A stretch of 64,000 nt of DNA, taken from Hyphococcus luteus (lineage in GTDB: Bacteria; Pseudomonadota; Alphaproteobacteria; Caulobacterales; Parvularculaceae). Shown here in pieces: positions 1 through 9,105 of this stretch. Made by a program: the position numbers and the translations under genes. The notes beneath the pieces were generated by a model. That model searched no databases, was not told where the DNA came from, and saw only the letters and a list, made by a program, of their open reading frames with translations. Each line of letters starts with the position of its first letter. The stretch's first letter is position 1. The stretch lies in NCBI RefSeq assembly GCF_002943565.1, contig NZ_PJCH01000010.1, forward strand, positions 186,001 through 250,000, given 5' to 3'.

Positions 1-328
1 CGTCTCCGCTGCCATGGATAACCAGGCGGCCGTATCCGAAAATGCGCGCCCAAAATCCCTGCTGGATTGTCACCAGTTCGATGCTGCGAATTGGAAGTTC
101 GCGGGTGTAACGCCGCAGCCACCCTGTTTTTACGACAACACGATGGTTGGTCACCACAATCTCCGTCGTTGCGGCGGTAACCCACAGATGAAAGAAGATA
201 ATGAAACCAACCCCAACAAGGCCTAACGAGAGCAGGGCGAGCCAGGCCCCGATCCAGTAAAGCCAATGAAAGTGAGCGCTTGAAATCACGATTTCATGTT
301 GGCCGAGTGTTTTTGAAATGTAGCTCAT
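1..328 (-). CDS. PH-domain (bPH_2/YdbS-like) membrane protein, partial
   Basis: This is the N-terminal part of a gene that runs off the left edge. Reading the minus strand from the ATG at 328 gives about 109 codons without a stop. After roughly 25 residues there is a hydrophobic hairpin (HFHWLYWIGAWLALLSLG, then VGVGFIIFFHLWV), followed by TTEIVVTNHRVVVKTGW and then IPIRSIELVTIQQ-like sequence (actual LPIRSIELVTIQQ) and a GYGRLVIHGSGD end. Two membrane segments followed by a TN.R...K.G...R...E.....I....V.......G.G.v.i..tG pattern are typical of bacterial PH-domain (YdbS/bPH_2) proteins of unknown function, probably facing the cytoplasm. No clear Shine-Dalgarno was seen, so the start is tentative. 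The C-terminus is outside the window. Confidence 0.72.
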   Translation of the reverse strand, partial: MSYISKTLGQHEIVISSAHFHWLYWIGAWLALLSLGLVGVGFIIFFHLWVTAATTEIVVTNHRVVVKTGWLRRYTRELPIRSIELVTIQQGFWARIFGYGRLVIHGSGD

Positions 329-447
329 AATGCGCTTTTAGAGAAAGTATGATGCAGCGTTGGCATGCTAAGCGGTATCGCATCGAGAGGAAGTGGCGGC
401 GTACTGCTCTTTCACCGCCCGTCGACACAATTGGGCGGGGCCCTCTG

Positions 448-1041
448 TTATGCGGCGCGCCGCGAAAGCGATCCGTCCTCAACGAGGTCGACAAGCCTTG
501 ATCGCGCCCGTGAAAGTCGAGAGCGAACAGTGCCAATCGGCACGTTAGTATGCTCCGCGATTTCAGCGTATTTCAGTCCATCGAGGGCGCTGAGTGCAAT
601 AACCTGCTTGTCGTTCATTGTAAGTCGATCCAGAGCACCAGCAACATCTGAAAAATGCATGTGATCGTCCTGGATCGCCCGCGTGCAAAGGCTGTATGAG
701 GGAGCGTCATCATAGGAAATAGCGACGCCACGCGATTTGTCTCGCCTTATGTTATTTAGGAATATTCTTTTGCAAATCGTTGTGAGCCAGGCGCGAAGGT
801 TGGCGCCGTCGAATAGATGCGATTTTATGAGCGCTCGCTCAACTGTATCTTGCACCAGGTCTGCCGCGTCATCCGCATTTCGCGTCAGGCTGCATGCAAA
901 GCGATGCAAGTAGGGCAACAGATCAGTCAATTCTTGCGAATTGATTGTTTCACCTGTCCGTTCAGCGGATTGATCCTGCAACTCGGCGCGGATAGCCGGT
1001 GAGGCGCAATCTATGGCGAAAAAAGTATTTTGAATGGTCAT
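448..1041 (-). CDS. ECF-type sigma-70 family RNA polymerase sigma factor
   Basis: The protein directs RNA polymerase to a stress or signal regulon. Region 2 is seen as LPYLHRFACSLTRNADDAADLVQDTVERAL, with RAWLTTICKRIFLNNIRRDK following. Region 4 is LTMNDKQVIALSALDGLKYAEIAEHTNVPIGTVRSRLSRARSRL, a typical sigma-70 region 4 helix-turn-helix. The length of about 197 residues is normal for an ECF sigma factor. An upstream in-frame ATG at 1095 exists, but the ATG at 1041 has AAGGGA about 10 bases upstream and gives a better start. No FecR or other anti-sigma gene is next to it inside the window; the neighbour toward the left edge is the PH-domain gene. The partner signal is unknown. Confidence 0.88.
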   Translation of the reverse strand: MTIQNTFFAIDCASPAIRAELQDQSAERTGETINSQELTDLLPYLHRFACSLTRNADDAADLVQDTVERALIKSHLFDGANLRAWLTTICKRIFLNNIRRDKSRGVAISYDDAPSYSLCTRAIQDDHMHFSDVAGALDRLTMNDKQVIALSALDGLKYAEIAEHTNVPIGTVRSRLSRARSRLVDLVEDGSLSRRAA

Positions 1042-1340
1042 GAATATCGTCCCTTCTATGTAAATACTCTGCTCACCCCGCAATGACGTCTGCATACGGC
1101 GCAGAGGGGAAAGTCTGGACTATAAGCTGGAGGTGATAACTGTCTTCGTATTCGTCTGATCAGGCGCGCCAGCAGGATCAGTGCAGCGCCAATCGCTTTG
1201 CTCAGAGCCGCTGTTCATTAATGAATGTGCAGCGAGCGGATTAAGTTTAACAGGATCGGGATATACTCAACTCTTATTCAACAATGAAATGAGTAGATTC
1301 CGATGCTCCCCATTCAAAAGATGAAAGATTAACGTAGAGG

Positions 1341-1460
1341 CTGACCATCCCTCCGGGAAACCGGCGCGCATTGCGACAAGCCGCCCCCCCGCGCTCGCAA
1401 TGGCAGGTCAGTTCAACCGCCGGCCTAGCCCTCCCATAAATAGGCCGGCGGTTGCTTTTT
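1341..1460 (+). ncRNA. candidate structured small RNA ending in a terminator
   Basis: No protein gene fits here, but the sequence folds on paper into a compact RNA. CTGACC (1341-1346) pairs perfectly with GGTCAG (1406-1411) and closes a junction. Inside it, CCGG-GAAA-CCGG (1353-1364) makes a GNRA-capped hairpin and CATTGCGA (1369-1376) pairs with TCGCAATG (1395-1402). The next element is a perfect 13-bp terminator hairpin followed by TTTTT. Exposed loops are C-rich (ATCCCT, a run of seven C, CCCTCCC), like alphaproteobacterial small RNAs that bind Shine-Dalgarno sequences. The 5' end is not defined and no promoter was identified, so the start is only the first paired base. I do not recognise the family. 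Confidence 0.55.
1415..1460 (+). terminator. rho-independent terminator of the candidate small RNA
   Basis: AACCGCCGGCCTA (1415-1427) and TAGGCCGGCGGTT (1441-1453) are perfect 13-bp complementary arms around a 13-base loop, followed by GC and five T. No plus-strand protein gene lies upstream, which supports a separate short transcript. Confidence 0.8.
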
Positions 1461-1801
1461 CAGACAAGATCCGCGGTTTCATATGAGCCTTCGGCGCATA
1501 CTTTGTTTCATCCAGCGAGCGTCGGCTATTTATTCTACGAGCAGCGTTTGTTTCGTCATGAAGTACGCAAAATCCGCCGGCCTGTGAGGCCTTCACCACA
1601 ATATACGGAAAAAGCGGCTCCGTGATCGAGATAAGATCGCAACAGCGAACTAAAACACACTGAAAAAACGTGTCCGATCACGGATCCAAACCGCAGCAAG
1701 GTTCTCCCCCAAGGCTGCGGTTATCCATGTTAGCTTTGCCGAAAATGTCTGCACTGCAGGGGGAGGGAGCAGCGCATGTATATTTTAGGCGTTGTTGCGC
1801 A
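1461..1801. other. intergenic stretch, no gene seen
   Basis: Between the small-RNA terminator and the lipoprotein stop codon I see no convincing reading frame, strong hairpin or promoter. Confidence 0.5.
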
Positions 1802-2284
1802 CTAGCGTTGAGGACGATAGTCAAGCACCTGTCGCGCATCGTAAACGCTAGTCGATCGCGGGGCGGGGTTATTGCCCATGAGAATTTCGATCTGCGCTAC
1901 CGCACTGTCGTCAGTTCCGTAGTCATATTGAGGTCTGTCCGGATAACGCTGGCTATCGCGGCCGTAGATACGCATCTGATCGTAACGGTCTAAAGTTGAG
2001 TCTGAAAAAGTGCGATTTCGACTCGTGATTTGAAACCAGTCATATTTTTGATCCAATGTAAGTTCAGCGGATCGGCGCAACACCCAATCTTCTGCAAGCG
2101 CCTGGCTGGCGCCAACAGAGCGGTAGCGTACCTGGAACCTGTTTGAATCAATTCTCGTTTCAGAATAGCCATTGTCGTATTGCGAGGTTGCCTGCTCGTA
2201 AACCGGCCCTCGATACCCGGTTGCGCAACCGCCTAAAAACACAATCGTCGCAGCCAGAATTCTGAGTTTTATCATTGTCGCCAT
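1802..2284 (-). CDS. CC0125/CC1285-family lipoprotein
   Basis: A 160-residue exported lipoprotein of unknown function. The N-terminus MIKLRILAATIVFLGGCATG is a lipoprotein signal with lipobox LGGC. The following segment YDNGYSETRIDSNRFQVRYRS, then an Ala/Glu-rich helix (ALAEDWVLRRSAELTLDQ) and KYDWFQITSRN, is the pattern of the short alphaproteobacterial lipoproteins called CC0125/CC1285 after Caulobacter. The start may be the ATG at 2284 or the one three codons later at 2275; AGGAG lies 2 bases before the first and 11 before the second, and the second gives the cleaner signal peptide. The C-terminal half is rich in Tyr, Asp and Arg. It stands alone, transcribed away from the large kinase gene. 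Confidence 0.78.
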   Translation of the reverse strand: MATMIKLRILAATIVFLGGCATGYRGPVYEQATSQYDNGYSETRIDSNRFQVRYRSVGASQALAEDWVLRRSAELTLDQKYDWFQITSRNRTFSDSTLDRYDQMRIYGRDSQRYPDRPQYDYGTDDSAVAQIEILMGNNPAPRSTSVYDARQVLDYRPQR

Positions 2285-2610
2285 TTCTCCTGTGACGCGA
2301 CCGAAAATCCCTCATGGGGAACTTCTTCGGATCGCTAAACCGATATCTGGAGAAGCGCTTTGGGCATGCGCGGGTTTCGCGCTGAAGGACCCAATTGCCG
2401 CAAACAGCGCACTCCTGACGGGCTATTGGCTATAATTACTGGCGAGCAGGTCGGTTTGCGAGACTCGGAATCTACTCATTTGAGCACCCAGTGCTCCGCG
2501 TTGGAGAGCCCTAATCGCGCCATTCGCCTGATTTTTGGTGTATTTCGGTGAGATCTGGTATGGTGCACGCTCGCTTTCCCCTAGCAGCAAGCCACTGAAA
2601 GGCAGCGCAA
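2285..2610. other. divergent promoter region, no gene seen
   Basis: This 326-base gap separates the lipoprotein and the hybrid kinase, which diverge from it. It must hold both promoters. I saw no convincing reading frame or strong palindrome. Confidence 0.5.
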
Positions 2611-5600
2611 ATGACGGAAAGCCGTTCGCCCAAGAGTAAATCCGCTCGCGCGCCGTCAAACGGACGCGAAAAGGTTGCGATAGCGCCAGATGAAACGAAT
2701 TTTCTGGTTGTCGGCATTGGCGCTTCTGCCGGCGGCCTTGACGCCTGCAACAAGCTGCTTGACGCCATACCGGCGAAAAGCGGAATGGCTTTCATCATCG
2801 TTCAGCATCTCGACCCGACCCATGAAAGCATGATGGTCGATTTGCTGTCGCGCCATGCGGCGATATCGGTGCAGCAGGCGACAGATGGAATGCCGCTTGA
2901 ACGCGGCAATATTTATGTCATTCCCCCTGGGGCTGATATTTCTGTCGAAGGCCATGCATTACGACTGTCGCAAACTCCCGACAGGCACGGCGCGCGCCTG
3001 CCGTTTGATTTTTTGCTTCGCTCTATGGCGGAGACTTTAGGATTGCGCGCCGCATGCGTAATACTTTCCGGAACCGGCGCAGACGGCAGCCTTGGATTGA
3101 AAGCGATCAGGGAATCTGGCGGGCTCGTCATCGCTCAGAAACCCGAAGAAGCGAGCCACGACGGCATGCCTCGCAGCGCGATTGCGACCGGCGCTGTCGA
3201 TCTTGTGTTGCCGGTATCCGAGATACCAGACGCGCTCGATCAATTCGAACGTCGCATGACCTTCGCCCGCAAGAAGAAAAACCTGACCCCTTCAACCCAG
3301 GATTCGGAGTGGCTGCCGGAGATCATCGCGCTGCTTCGAACAAGAACAGGGCATGATTTTACCCTGTACAAGTCCGGCACGCTGCAACGGCGCATCGATC
3401 GGCGCATGGCGCTTGCGATGATTGATGGCGATGACATGGCTTGTTATCTGGAAAAGCTACGCAATGACCAGGACGAGATCGAGCTTCTCGCGAAAGATTT
3501 ATTGATTAACGTCACGAGCTTTTTTCGCGGTCCGGACGTGTTTGCTTACCTGGAGAAAAATATCGTTCCGGACCTTGTCGCCGGCCATGATGTTGAGCGT
3601 CCATTAAGACTCTGGATCGCGGGATGCAGCACGGGTGAGGAAAGCTACTCGCTCGCCATGCTCTTTCAAGAGCAGATTTCAGCGATTAAGCGGAATGTCA
3701 GGTTGCAGGTCTTTGCGTCGGATTTGGACGCAGACGCCGTAGCGCGGGCCCGTGAGGGGCTTTATCCGGAGACGATTGAGGCTGATGTATCGCCTGAACG
3801 GTTAAAGCGATTCTTCGACAAGGAAGGCCGGCAATATCGTGTGAAGCCGGAACTGCGCGCCGCCGTCGTCTTTACAGAGCATGATGTGCTCTCGGATCCG
3901 CCATTTTCCGGCATTGACTTTGTTTCCTGCCGCAATTTGCTTATTTATCTCCGACCTGAGGCGCAGGCGAAAGTCATTTCCATCTTCAGGTTCGCACTGA
4001 GAGCGGATGGCGTCTTACTGCTTGGCGGGGCGGAATTAGTGGGCGCCGGAGAAGCCGGGTTTGAAATCGTATCGAAGCCGCAGCGCCTGTACCGGCGCGT
4101 CGGTCATCATCGCCCCAGCGAGTTTGCCGAGTTGATGGCGGAAAACGTTCGGGCGCCGTCTCGCATCGTTCGAACGCCGGCTCGCGCGCAAGCGTCGGCT
4201 TTCGCGGAATTTTGCGAACGGCTTGTCATGGAAAATTACGCGCCGGCGGCGGTCCTGATTAACAGAAAGCAGGAATGTCTTTTTACGCTCGGTTCGACGG
4301 ACCCGTTCATGCAGTTGGCGCCAGGGCTGGCGACCCGCGATCTGATTGCATCGTCGCGCGAATTTGTTCGCGCCAAACTCAGGTCTGCTCTTCAGAAGGC
4401 ATGGCAGGCTGACGCGAAAGTCGTCGTCAAAGGGAGGCGAGCAAGCCGAGACAAGGACGGGATGGCTTATCGTATTGAGGCCTCGCCGACGGTTTTTGAC
4501 GGCGAAAAGCTCATGCTCGTCTGTTTTGTCGAGGAGCCGGCGCAAGAAGAGCGACGCGGCGCGGCGCCAACTCCGGGCGGGGGCGCGACGCAGGTGGCGG
4601 AGCTTGAACGGGAGCTTGACGAGACACGCACCGAGCTCGAAAGCGCGATTCGTTCCCTTGAGGTCGCCGAGCAGGAGCATCAGGCGATCAATGAAGAGGC
4701 GTTGTCTGTCAACGAAGAATACCAGTCGACCAATGAAGAACTGGAAACGTCAAAAGAGGAATTGCAGTCCCTGAATGAGGAGTTGACGGCGCTCAACAGC
4801 CAGCTTCAAGAAGCGCTCGAACTGCAACGCACCGCCTCCGACGATCTGCAAAATGTTCTCTACAGTTCTGATGTTGCGACGATCTTCCTTGACACGGATT
4901 TGCGCATTCGCCTTTTTACGCCGGCGGCTAAAGGTATGTTTCACATTATCACGAGCGACATTGGGCGTTCTTTGTCAGACCTTAATCCTCTTGCGGCCGA
5001 TCCTTCGCTGCTGAGCGATGCCAGTCAGGTATTGCAGTCGCATGAACCGTTGGGGCGCGATATCAATGTGCGCGACGGCGCGTGGTATTCTCGCCGGATC
5101 ATGCCTTATCGCACGCAAGGCGGCGACGTAGAAGGGGTCGTCATTACGTTTATCGACATAACGGAGCGGCGCAGAATTGCGGACGCGCTCGCGGCGGCGA
5201 ATGAGAAAGCGCAACGCGCAACGGAGGCTAAATCCCGTTTTCTCGCCGCCGCCAGCCATGACTTGCGCCAGCCCTTGCAAACGCTTGTTTTTCTGCACGG
5301 GTTGTTGGCGAAGTCGGTGGAAGGGAAGAGAAAGCAAGATCTTGTGGTGCGCATGGGCGATACCGTGGATGCAATGTCCGGCATGCTCAATGCGCTGCTC
5401 GATTTAAATCAGATTGAGGCGAATGCTCTGCAGGTTGAAACGCGCGGATTTTCCATCAACAATCTGCTCGTCCGACTGCGCGATCAGTTTACATATCAAG
5501 CACAATCCCAGGGGATCGATTTGAGGTTCGTGGAGAGCAGCCTTGTCGTTGAAAGCGATCCGCGTCTTCTCGAGCAGATGGTCCGCAATCTTCTGTCGAA

Positions 5601-6984
5601 CGCAATAAAGTACACAACACAAGGCAAAGTCCTGGTTGGCTGCCGCAGGAAGCAGGGACGGCTTAGGATTGAAGTCTGGGACACCGGCGCTGGAATTCCG
5701 GAAGATCAGCTTCCGGCTGTGTTTGAAGAATATCATCAGCTCGACAATGTTGAACGTGAGCGAAGCCGTGGCTTCGGTCTCGGCCTTTCGATCGTTCAGC
5801 GGCTAGGCGACTTGCTTGGACATCAAGTCGATGTTCGTTCCCAGGCGGGCAAAGGGTCGGTTTTTTCTATTGGGGTTGGCATCGCCCACAACGCGCCGCC
5901 ATTTTCGCATGAAATTGAGACGCGCGGGCCGGTCACGCCAAGCATTAAACCAGCGCATCAGGCGGAGGCTGTTCTTGTCGTAGAAGATAATCATGAAGTG
6001 CGAGAGTTGTTACAGATTGCTTTAACGGAGGAAGGATATCCAGTCGCCGCTGCTGAGGACGGCGCCGGCGCAATGGAATTGGTGTCGTCCGGAAAGATAA
6101 AACCGGATATCATAGTGGCGGACTTCAGTCTTCCCAATGGCATGAATGGCGCTGAAGTCGCCGAAAGCGTGCGCGAAATTCTTCATTCCGATGTTCCAGT
6201 CATTATTTTAACCGGCGATATTTCGATTGAAATATTTCGCAGTCTCGCGCTGCCGAACTGCGCGCGACTCAACAAGCCGGTCAATTTGAATGAATTGACG
6301 CAGGCGATGCGACAGCTTTTAACACGGCCGCCGAAGGCTGCTGAGAAAACGCTGGAACCGTCCGCCGCGGGCCACGCCGTAGCGAAAGAAACTACGATAT
6401 TCGTCATAGATGACGATAGTCACATACGCGATGAAGTTGCGGATGCGCTTGGCGGACACATCTGGGGGGTGAAGACCTATTCCACCTGTGAGGCATTCCT
6501 TGCCGAATATCATCCAGGCTCTCAATCTTGTCTGCTCGTCGATTGCCGCCTTCCCGGGATGGATGGGTTCCAATTGCTGCGCGTGATGCGGGACCGGAAG
6601 CTTCATCTTCCCGTAATCATGATCACCGGTTACGGCGACGTGCCGACGGCGGTCCGGGCGATGAAGGCCGGAGCGATCGACTTCATCGAAAAACCGATCG
6701 CCGTCGAAGGGCTTGTCGCTGCTGTCGAGCGCGCCCTGGAGGCGTCTCAAGACATCAACGCCGCAGATGCGCGCCAGGAAAATGCCGAAAAACGAATTGC
6801 GTCGTTGACGCCGCGTCAGCGTCAGGTCATGGATCTGGTTCTTGCTGGGCAACCCAGCAAGAATATCGCCGCAGATCTCGGCATTAGCCAGCGCACAGTT
6901 GAAAATCATCGCGCCGCCGTCATGAAAAGTACGGGCGCAAGATCGCTTCCCGAATTGGCCCGGCTTGTGGTCACTGCGGCCTGA
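2611..6984 (+). CDS. CheB-CheR-PAS-histidine kinase-REC-REC-LuxR fusion protein
   Basis: A 1457-residue one-gene signalling chain. Domains in order: CheB-like methylesterase (about 30-215) with the triad residues Ser39 (GASAGG), His66 (VQHLD) and Asp158 (GTGADG); CheR-like methyltransferase (about 235-490) with the SAM motif AGCSTGEE near 336; a Glu/Leu-rich coiled coil (about 655-735, NEEYQSTNEELETSKEELQS); a PAS-like domain (about 740-850); HisKA with phospho-His 883 in ASHDLRQPLQ; HATPase (DTGAGIPEDQL, GLGLSIV); receiver 1 with Asp1171; receiver 2 with Asp1311 in LVDCRLPGMDG; and a LuxR/FixJ-type helix-turn-helix (about 1398-1450, LTPRQRQVMDLVLAGQPSKNIA). No membrane segment was seen. CheB-CheR-PAS kinases are common in alphaproteobacteria; having receiver 2 plus the DNA-binding output in the same chain is less usual. 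Stimulus and targets are unknown. GAAAGGCAG precedes the ATG. Confidence 0.93.
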   Translation: MTESRSPKSKSARAPSNGREKVAIAPDETNFLVVGIGASAGGLDACNKLLDAIPAKSGMAFIIVQHLDPTHESMMVDLLSRHAAISVQQATDGMPLERGNIYVIPPGADISVEGHALRLSQTPDRHGARLPFDFLLRSMAETLGLRAACVILSGTGADGSLGLKAIRESGGLVIAQKPEEASHDGMPRSAIATGAVDLVLPVSEIPDALDQFERRMTFARKKKNLTPSTQDSEWLPEIIALLRTRTGHDFTLYKSGTLQRRIDRRMALAMIDGDDMACYLEKLRNDQDEIELLAKDLLINVTSFFRGPDVFAYLEKNIVPDLVAGHDVERPLRLWIAGCSTGEESYSLAMLFQEQISAIKRNVRLQVFASDLDADAVARAREGLYPETIEADVSPERLKRFFDKEGRQYRVKPELRAAVVFTEHDVLSDPPFSGIDFVSCRNLLIYLRPEAQAKVISIFRFALRADGVLLLGGAELVGAGEAGFEIVSKPQRLYRRVGHHRPSEFAELMAENVRAPSRIVRTPARAQASAFAEFCERLVMENYAPAAVLINRKQECLFTLGSTDPFMQLAPGLATRDLIASSREFVRAKLRSALQKAWQADAKVVVKGRRASRDKDGMAYRIEASPTVFDGEKLMLVCFVEEPAQEERRGAAPTPGGGATQVAELERELDETRTELESAIRSLEVAEQEHQAINEEALSVNEEYQSTNEELETSKEELQSLNEELTALNSQLQEALELQRTASDDLQNVLYSSDVATIFLDTDLRIRLFTPAAKGMFHIITSDIGRSLSDLNPLAADPSLLSDASQVLQSHEPLGRDINVRDGAWYSRRIMPYRTQGGDVEGVVITFIDITERRRIADALAAANEKAQRATEAKSRFLAAASHDLRQPLQTLVFLHGLLAKSVEGKRKQDLVVRMGDTVDAMSGMLNALLDLNQIEANALQVETRGFSINNLLVRLRDQFTYQAQSQGIDLRFVESSLVVESDPRLLEQMVRNLLSNAIKYTTQGKVLVGCRRKQGRLRIEVWDTGAGIPEDQLPAVFEEYHQLDNVERERSRGFGLGLSIVQRLGDLLGHQVDVRSQAGKGSVFSIGVGIAHNAPPFSHEIETRGPVTPSIKPAHQAEAVLVVEDNHEVRELLQIALTEEGYPVAAAEDGAGAMELVSSGKIKPDIIVADFSLPNGMNGAEVAESVREILHSDVPVIILTGDISIEIFRSLALPNCARLNKPVNLNELTQAMRQLLTRPPKAAEKTLEPSAAGHAVAKETTIFVIDDDSHIRDEVADALGGHIWGVKTYSTCEAFLAEYHPGSQSCLLVDCRLPGMDGFQLLRVMRDRKLHLPVIMITGYGDVPTAVRAMKAGAIDFIEKPIAVEGLVAAVERALEASQDINAADARQENAEKRIASLTPRQRQVMDLVLAGQPSKNIAADLGISQRTVENHRAAVMKSTGARSLPELARLVVTAA

Positions 6985-7032
6985 GCGCAACCGGTTGGCC
7001 TTCGCTTTAAAGGTGTTCCGAGCGACTGGGGC

Positions 7033-7203
7033 TTAGTTTGTAGCATCCTTGATCGCGTCGCTAACGTCGTCGGCGGCGTTTTCTATGCTGTCTCCAAGCT
7101 TTTCCGTATCGCTTTTGCTGCTTTCATTAATATAATACGTCCCGCCGATAATAACGGCCACGAAGCCTGCTATCATCAATATTTTTTGTGTTTTCGTTTC
7201 CAC
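7033..7203 (-). CDS. small single-span membrane protein (56 aa)
   Basis: A short gene with a GTG start preceded by GGGGAG six bases away. The product begins METKTQKILMIAG and has one hydrophobic stretch (ILMIAGFVAVIIGGTYYI, residues 8-25), followed by a charged tail KLGDSIENAADDVSDAIKDA that looks amphipathic and resembles the tails of small entericidin or YtxH/CsbD-like proteins. I do not recognise it with certainty. It lies between the end of the hybrid kinase gene and the LysM gene, on the same strand as the latter. The clean codon structure, TAA stop and Shine-Dalgarno support it as a real gene. Confidence 0.6.
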   Translation of the reverse strand: METKTQKILMIAGFVAVIIGGTYYINESSKSDTEKLGDSIENAADDVSDAIKDATN

Positions 7204-7290
7204 TTTGAACTCCCCATTAAGGAACGGACAAAAGGCGCCCGAGCAATAACTTCCGATTTAAAGATGCGGGAAGGAAGTCCTTTTGCGCGC

Positions 7291-9105
7291 TTACCATGGC
7301 GCCTTTGCGATTGAAAAAACCTGGATGGTTTCCGATTGCCCGCAAATGCGGCGGTCGGCGGCGGCCGAGCCGCTAATCAGGACGCGGTCTCCGTCATCGA
7401 ACCCCTGGAGGTCGCCAAGCAGGGTATAAAGACGCCCGGCGTCGTCGCGCAGCGTCGGGCAGCTGACGCCCTCATTCGTGAGGATCCCTGCGACCGCGCT
7501 TTCGCCGCCTGTATTGATGTTAACATCATCCCGGCCCGTATTATTACGCACTCTCGAAAGGAATCCGATATTCCCCGTCTTGTTATTGCGCCCGCGATCA
7601 AGTTCGCTTGACGCGGGCGCCGCCATTGTCGACGTGCGGTAAGGGGGTTCAGTTTGGTTTGCAGAGGAAGTACGATCATTATGTGAATGTCCCTCGCCGC
7701 GTCTGCGATCGACATCAGTGCGGATGCGCACGCGTTCCGAAAAATAGGTCCGGGCGCCGTTTTCAACAGCAGCGACGAAATACACGGAGTCGCTGTTAAT
7801 TGTGTCGGGAATGACAACCTGCGTTTGGAACACGCCCTCGGCGCCTGTTCTCGTTTCTGCAATTTTGGTCAGTGCGTTTCGGTTGGGCCCCACATAAATC
7901 GAAACAGGCGTGTTCGGCGGGAAACTGTGCGCCACAAGCGTCACCTTATCGCCCCAGTAAACGTCCTGATCGACGGCAATCAGCGCCGCATCGTCAGTCA
8001 ACGAGTAGGGGCCGCGATAGCTTTGCTTGCCGGCGTCGCCGCCGTTAAAAAAGTCGCCATTTGCATGGCTGTTATTCTCAACAGAGGCGCGATCGACATA
8101 ATATGACTGGCTCATATAGGTGTCTGACCCGCGCTGGATCGCGAAATAAGCAAGATTATGATCATAAGACTCGGGCAAGGTGACGCGTTCGTCAATGCGG
8201 CCTTCGCGGTCGCTTGCAATTGTTCGAATGCGGATAAGGGTGTCCCGGCTGTCGCCGTACAGTATGTATACCTGCTCGCCGCGCTGGAAATTATCTCCAA
8301 TAAGCCTGATTTCGCCATTGCGCGGCCCGTGCGCCGGGGTGATTGAAATAACTGGCGGTTCATTGTCATGGGACGCCGAACGCCAGGACGCGTCCTTGTT
8401 TGAAACGTTGCGTGCGCTTCCGGGAAGATAGACCCGCTCCCCGATAGCCAGGTGACGCGCCCGAAGATTTGGATTGAGCCGGGCGATTTCGCGTAAGGAA
8501 ACATCGTAGCGTTGCGCAATTTCTGCGAGAGTGTCGCCGCGCCTAACGACATGATAGCCATTGCTGACATCGTGGCGGCCGTTGTCCAGATATTGAATTT
8601 CGTTATACCGGGCGCCGGAAAGGCTGTCCTCATAGATGTTAGCGCGCGCGTTCGGAATATGAATCGGATCTCCGATTGACATGCGGTTTGGGTTTGTTAT
8701 TTGCGGGTTGCTGATCAGAATTGAAGCAATGGAGACATCGCAAAACTCTGCAATGTCGGAAAGGGTTTCGCCGTAATTGAGCGTAACGCGATTTTCGCAA
8801 TCGCCGTCAAGCTGTTCCGCCCGATAAGGAGAGTTGTTGCGATGCGCCGCTCGCGCAGCCTCAATGCCCGCGACGGAGTTGTAGCTTACGCGCTCGCCGT
8901 CATATTTGTTAGGATAATAGTCATCGTAGCTGCTGGACGGCTGATATTGGACATTGTCGTTTCGATATTGGTTGTCGCGGGCATAACTCGCGCAGCTTGC
9001 GGTCATAATTGCAAGGATGCTTACGGCGCCGTAGCGCTGAAGCGAATTTAACTTTCGAATGGCCGGGATTGACATAATCGGCTGCTTTCTGCGGCCATGT
9101 TTCAT
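7291..9105 (-). CDS. LysM-repeat lipoprotein
   Basis: A 604-residue probable outer-envelope lipoprotein. The N-terminus AVSILAIMTASCASYARDN carries a lipobox (MTASC). Two LysM peptidoglycan-binding repeats are seen: VTLNYGETLSDIAEFCDVS...ISNPQITNPNRMSIGDPIHIP and YHVVRRGDTLAEIAQRYDVS...LNPNLRARHLAIGERVYLP. They are followed by two domains beginning PPVISITPAHGPRNGEIRLIG and VYWGDKVTLVAHSFPPNTPV that look like Ig-like/IPT folds, and a C-terminal segment ending GDRVLISGSAAADRRICGQSETIQVFSI, reminiscent of a short OB-like domain. There is no catalytic peptidase domain, so the role is likely structural or peptidoglycan binding. A second ATG at 9075 is a possible start. Confidence 0.82.
   Translation of the reverse strand: MKHGRRKQPIMSIPAIRKLNSLQRYGAVSILAIMTASCASYARDNQYRNDNVQYQPSSSYDDYYPNKYDGERVSYNSVAGIEAARAAHRNNSPYRAEQLDGDCENRVTLNYGETLSDIAEFCDVSIASILISNPQITNPNRMSIGDPIHIPNARANIYEDSLSGARYNEIQYLDNGRHDVSNGYHVVRRGDTLAEIAQRYDVSLREIARLNPNLRARHLAIGERVYLPGSARNVSNKDASWRSASHDNEPPVISITPAHGPRNGEIRLIGDNFQRGEQVYILYGDSRDTLIRIRTIASDREGRIDERVTLPESYDHNLAYFAIQRGSDTYMSQSYYVDRASVENNSHANGDFFNGGDAGKQSYRGPYSLTDDAALIAVDQDVYWGDKVTLVAHSFPPNTPVSIYVGPNRNALTKIAETRTGAEGVFQTQVVIPDTINSDSVYFVAAVENGARTYFSERVRIRTDVDRRRGEGHSHNDRTSSANQTEPPYRTSTMAAPASSELDRGRNNKTGNIGFLSRVRNNTGRDDVNINTGGESAVAGILTNEGVSCPTLRDDAGRLYTLLGDLQGFDDGDRVLISGSAAADRRICGQSETIQVFSIAKAPW

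Noticed and set aside
4036-4680. Long minus-strand frame inside the hybrid kinase gene
   Set aside because: It is antisense to a well-supported coding sequence with clear domains; GC-rich DNA produces such shadows.
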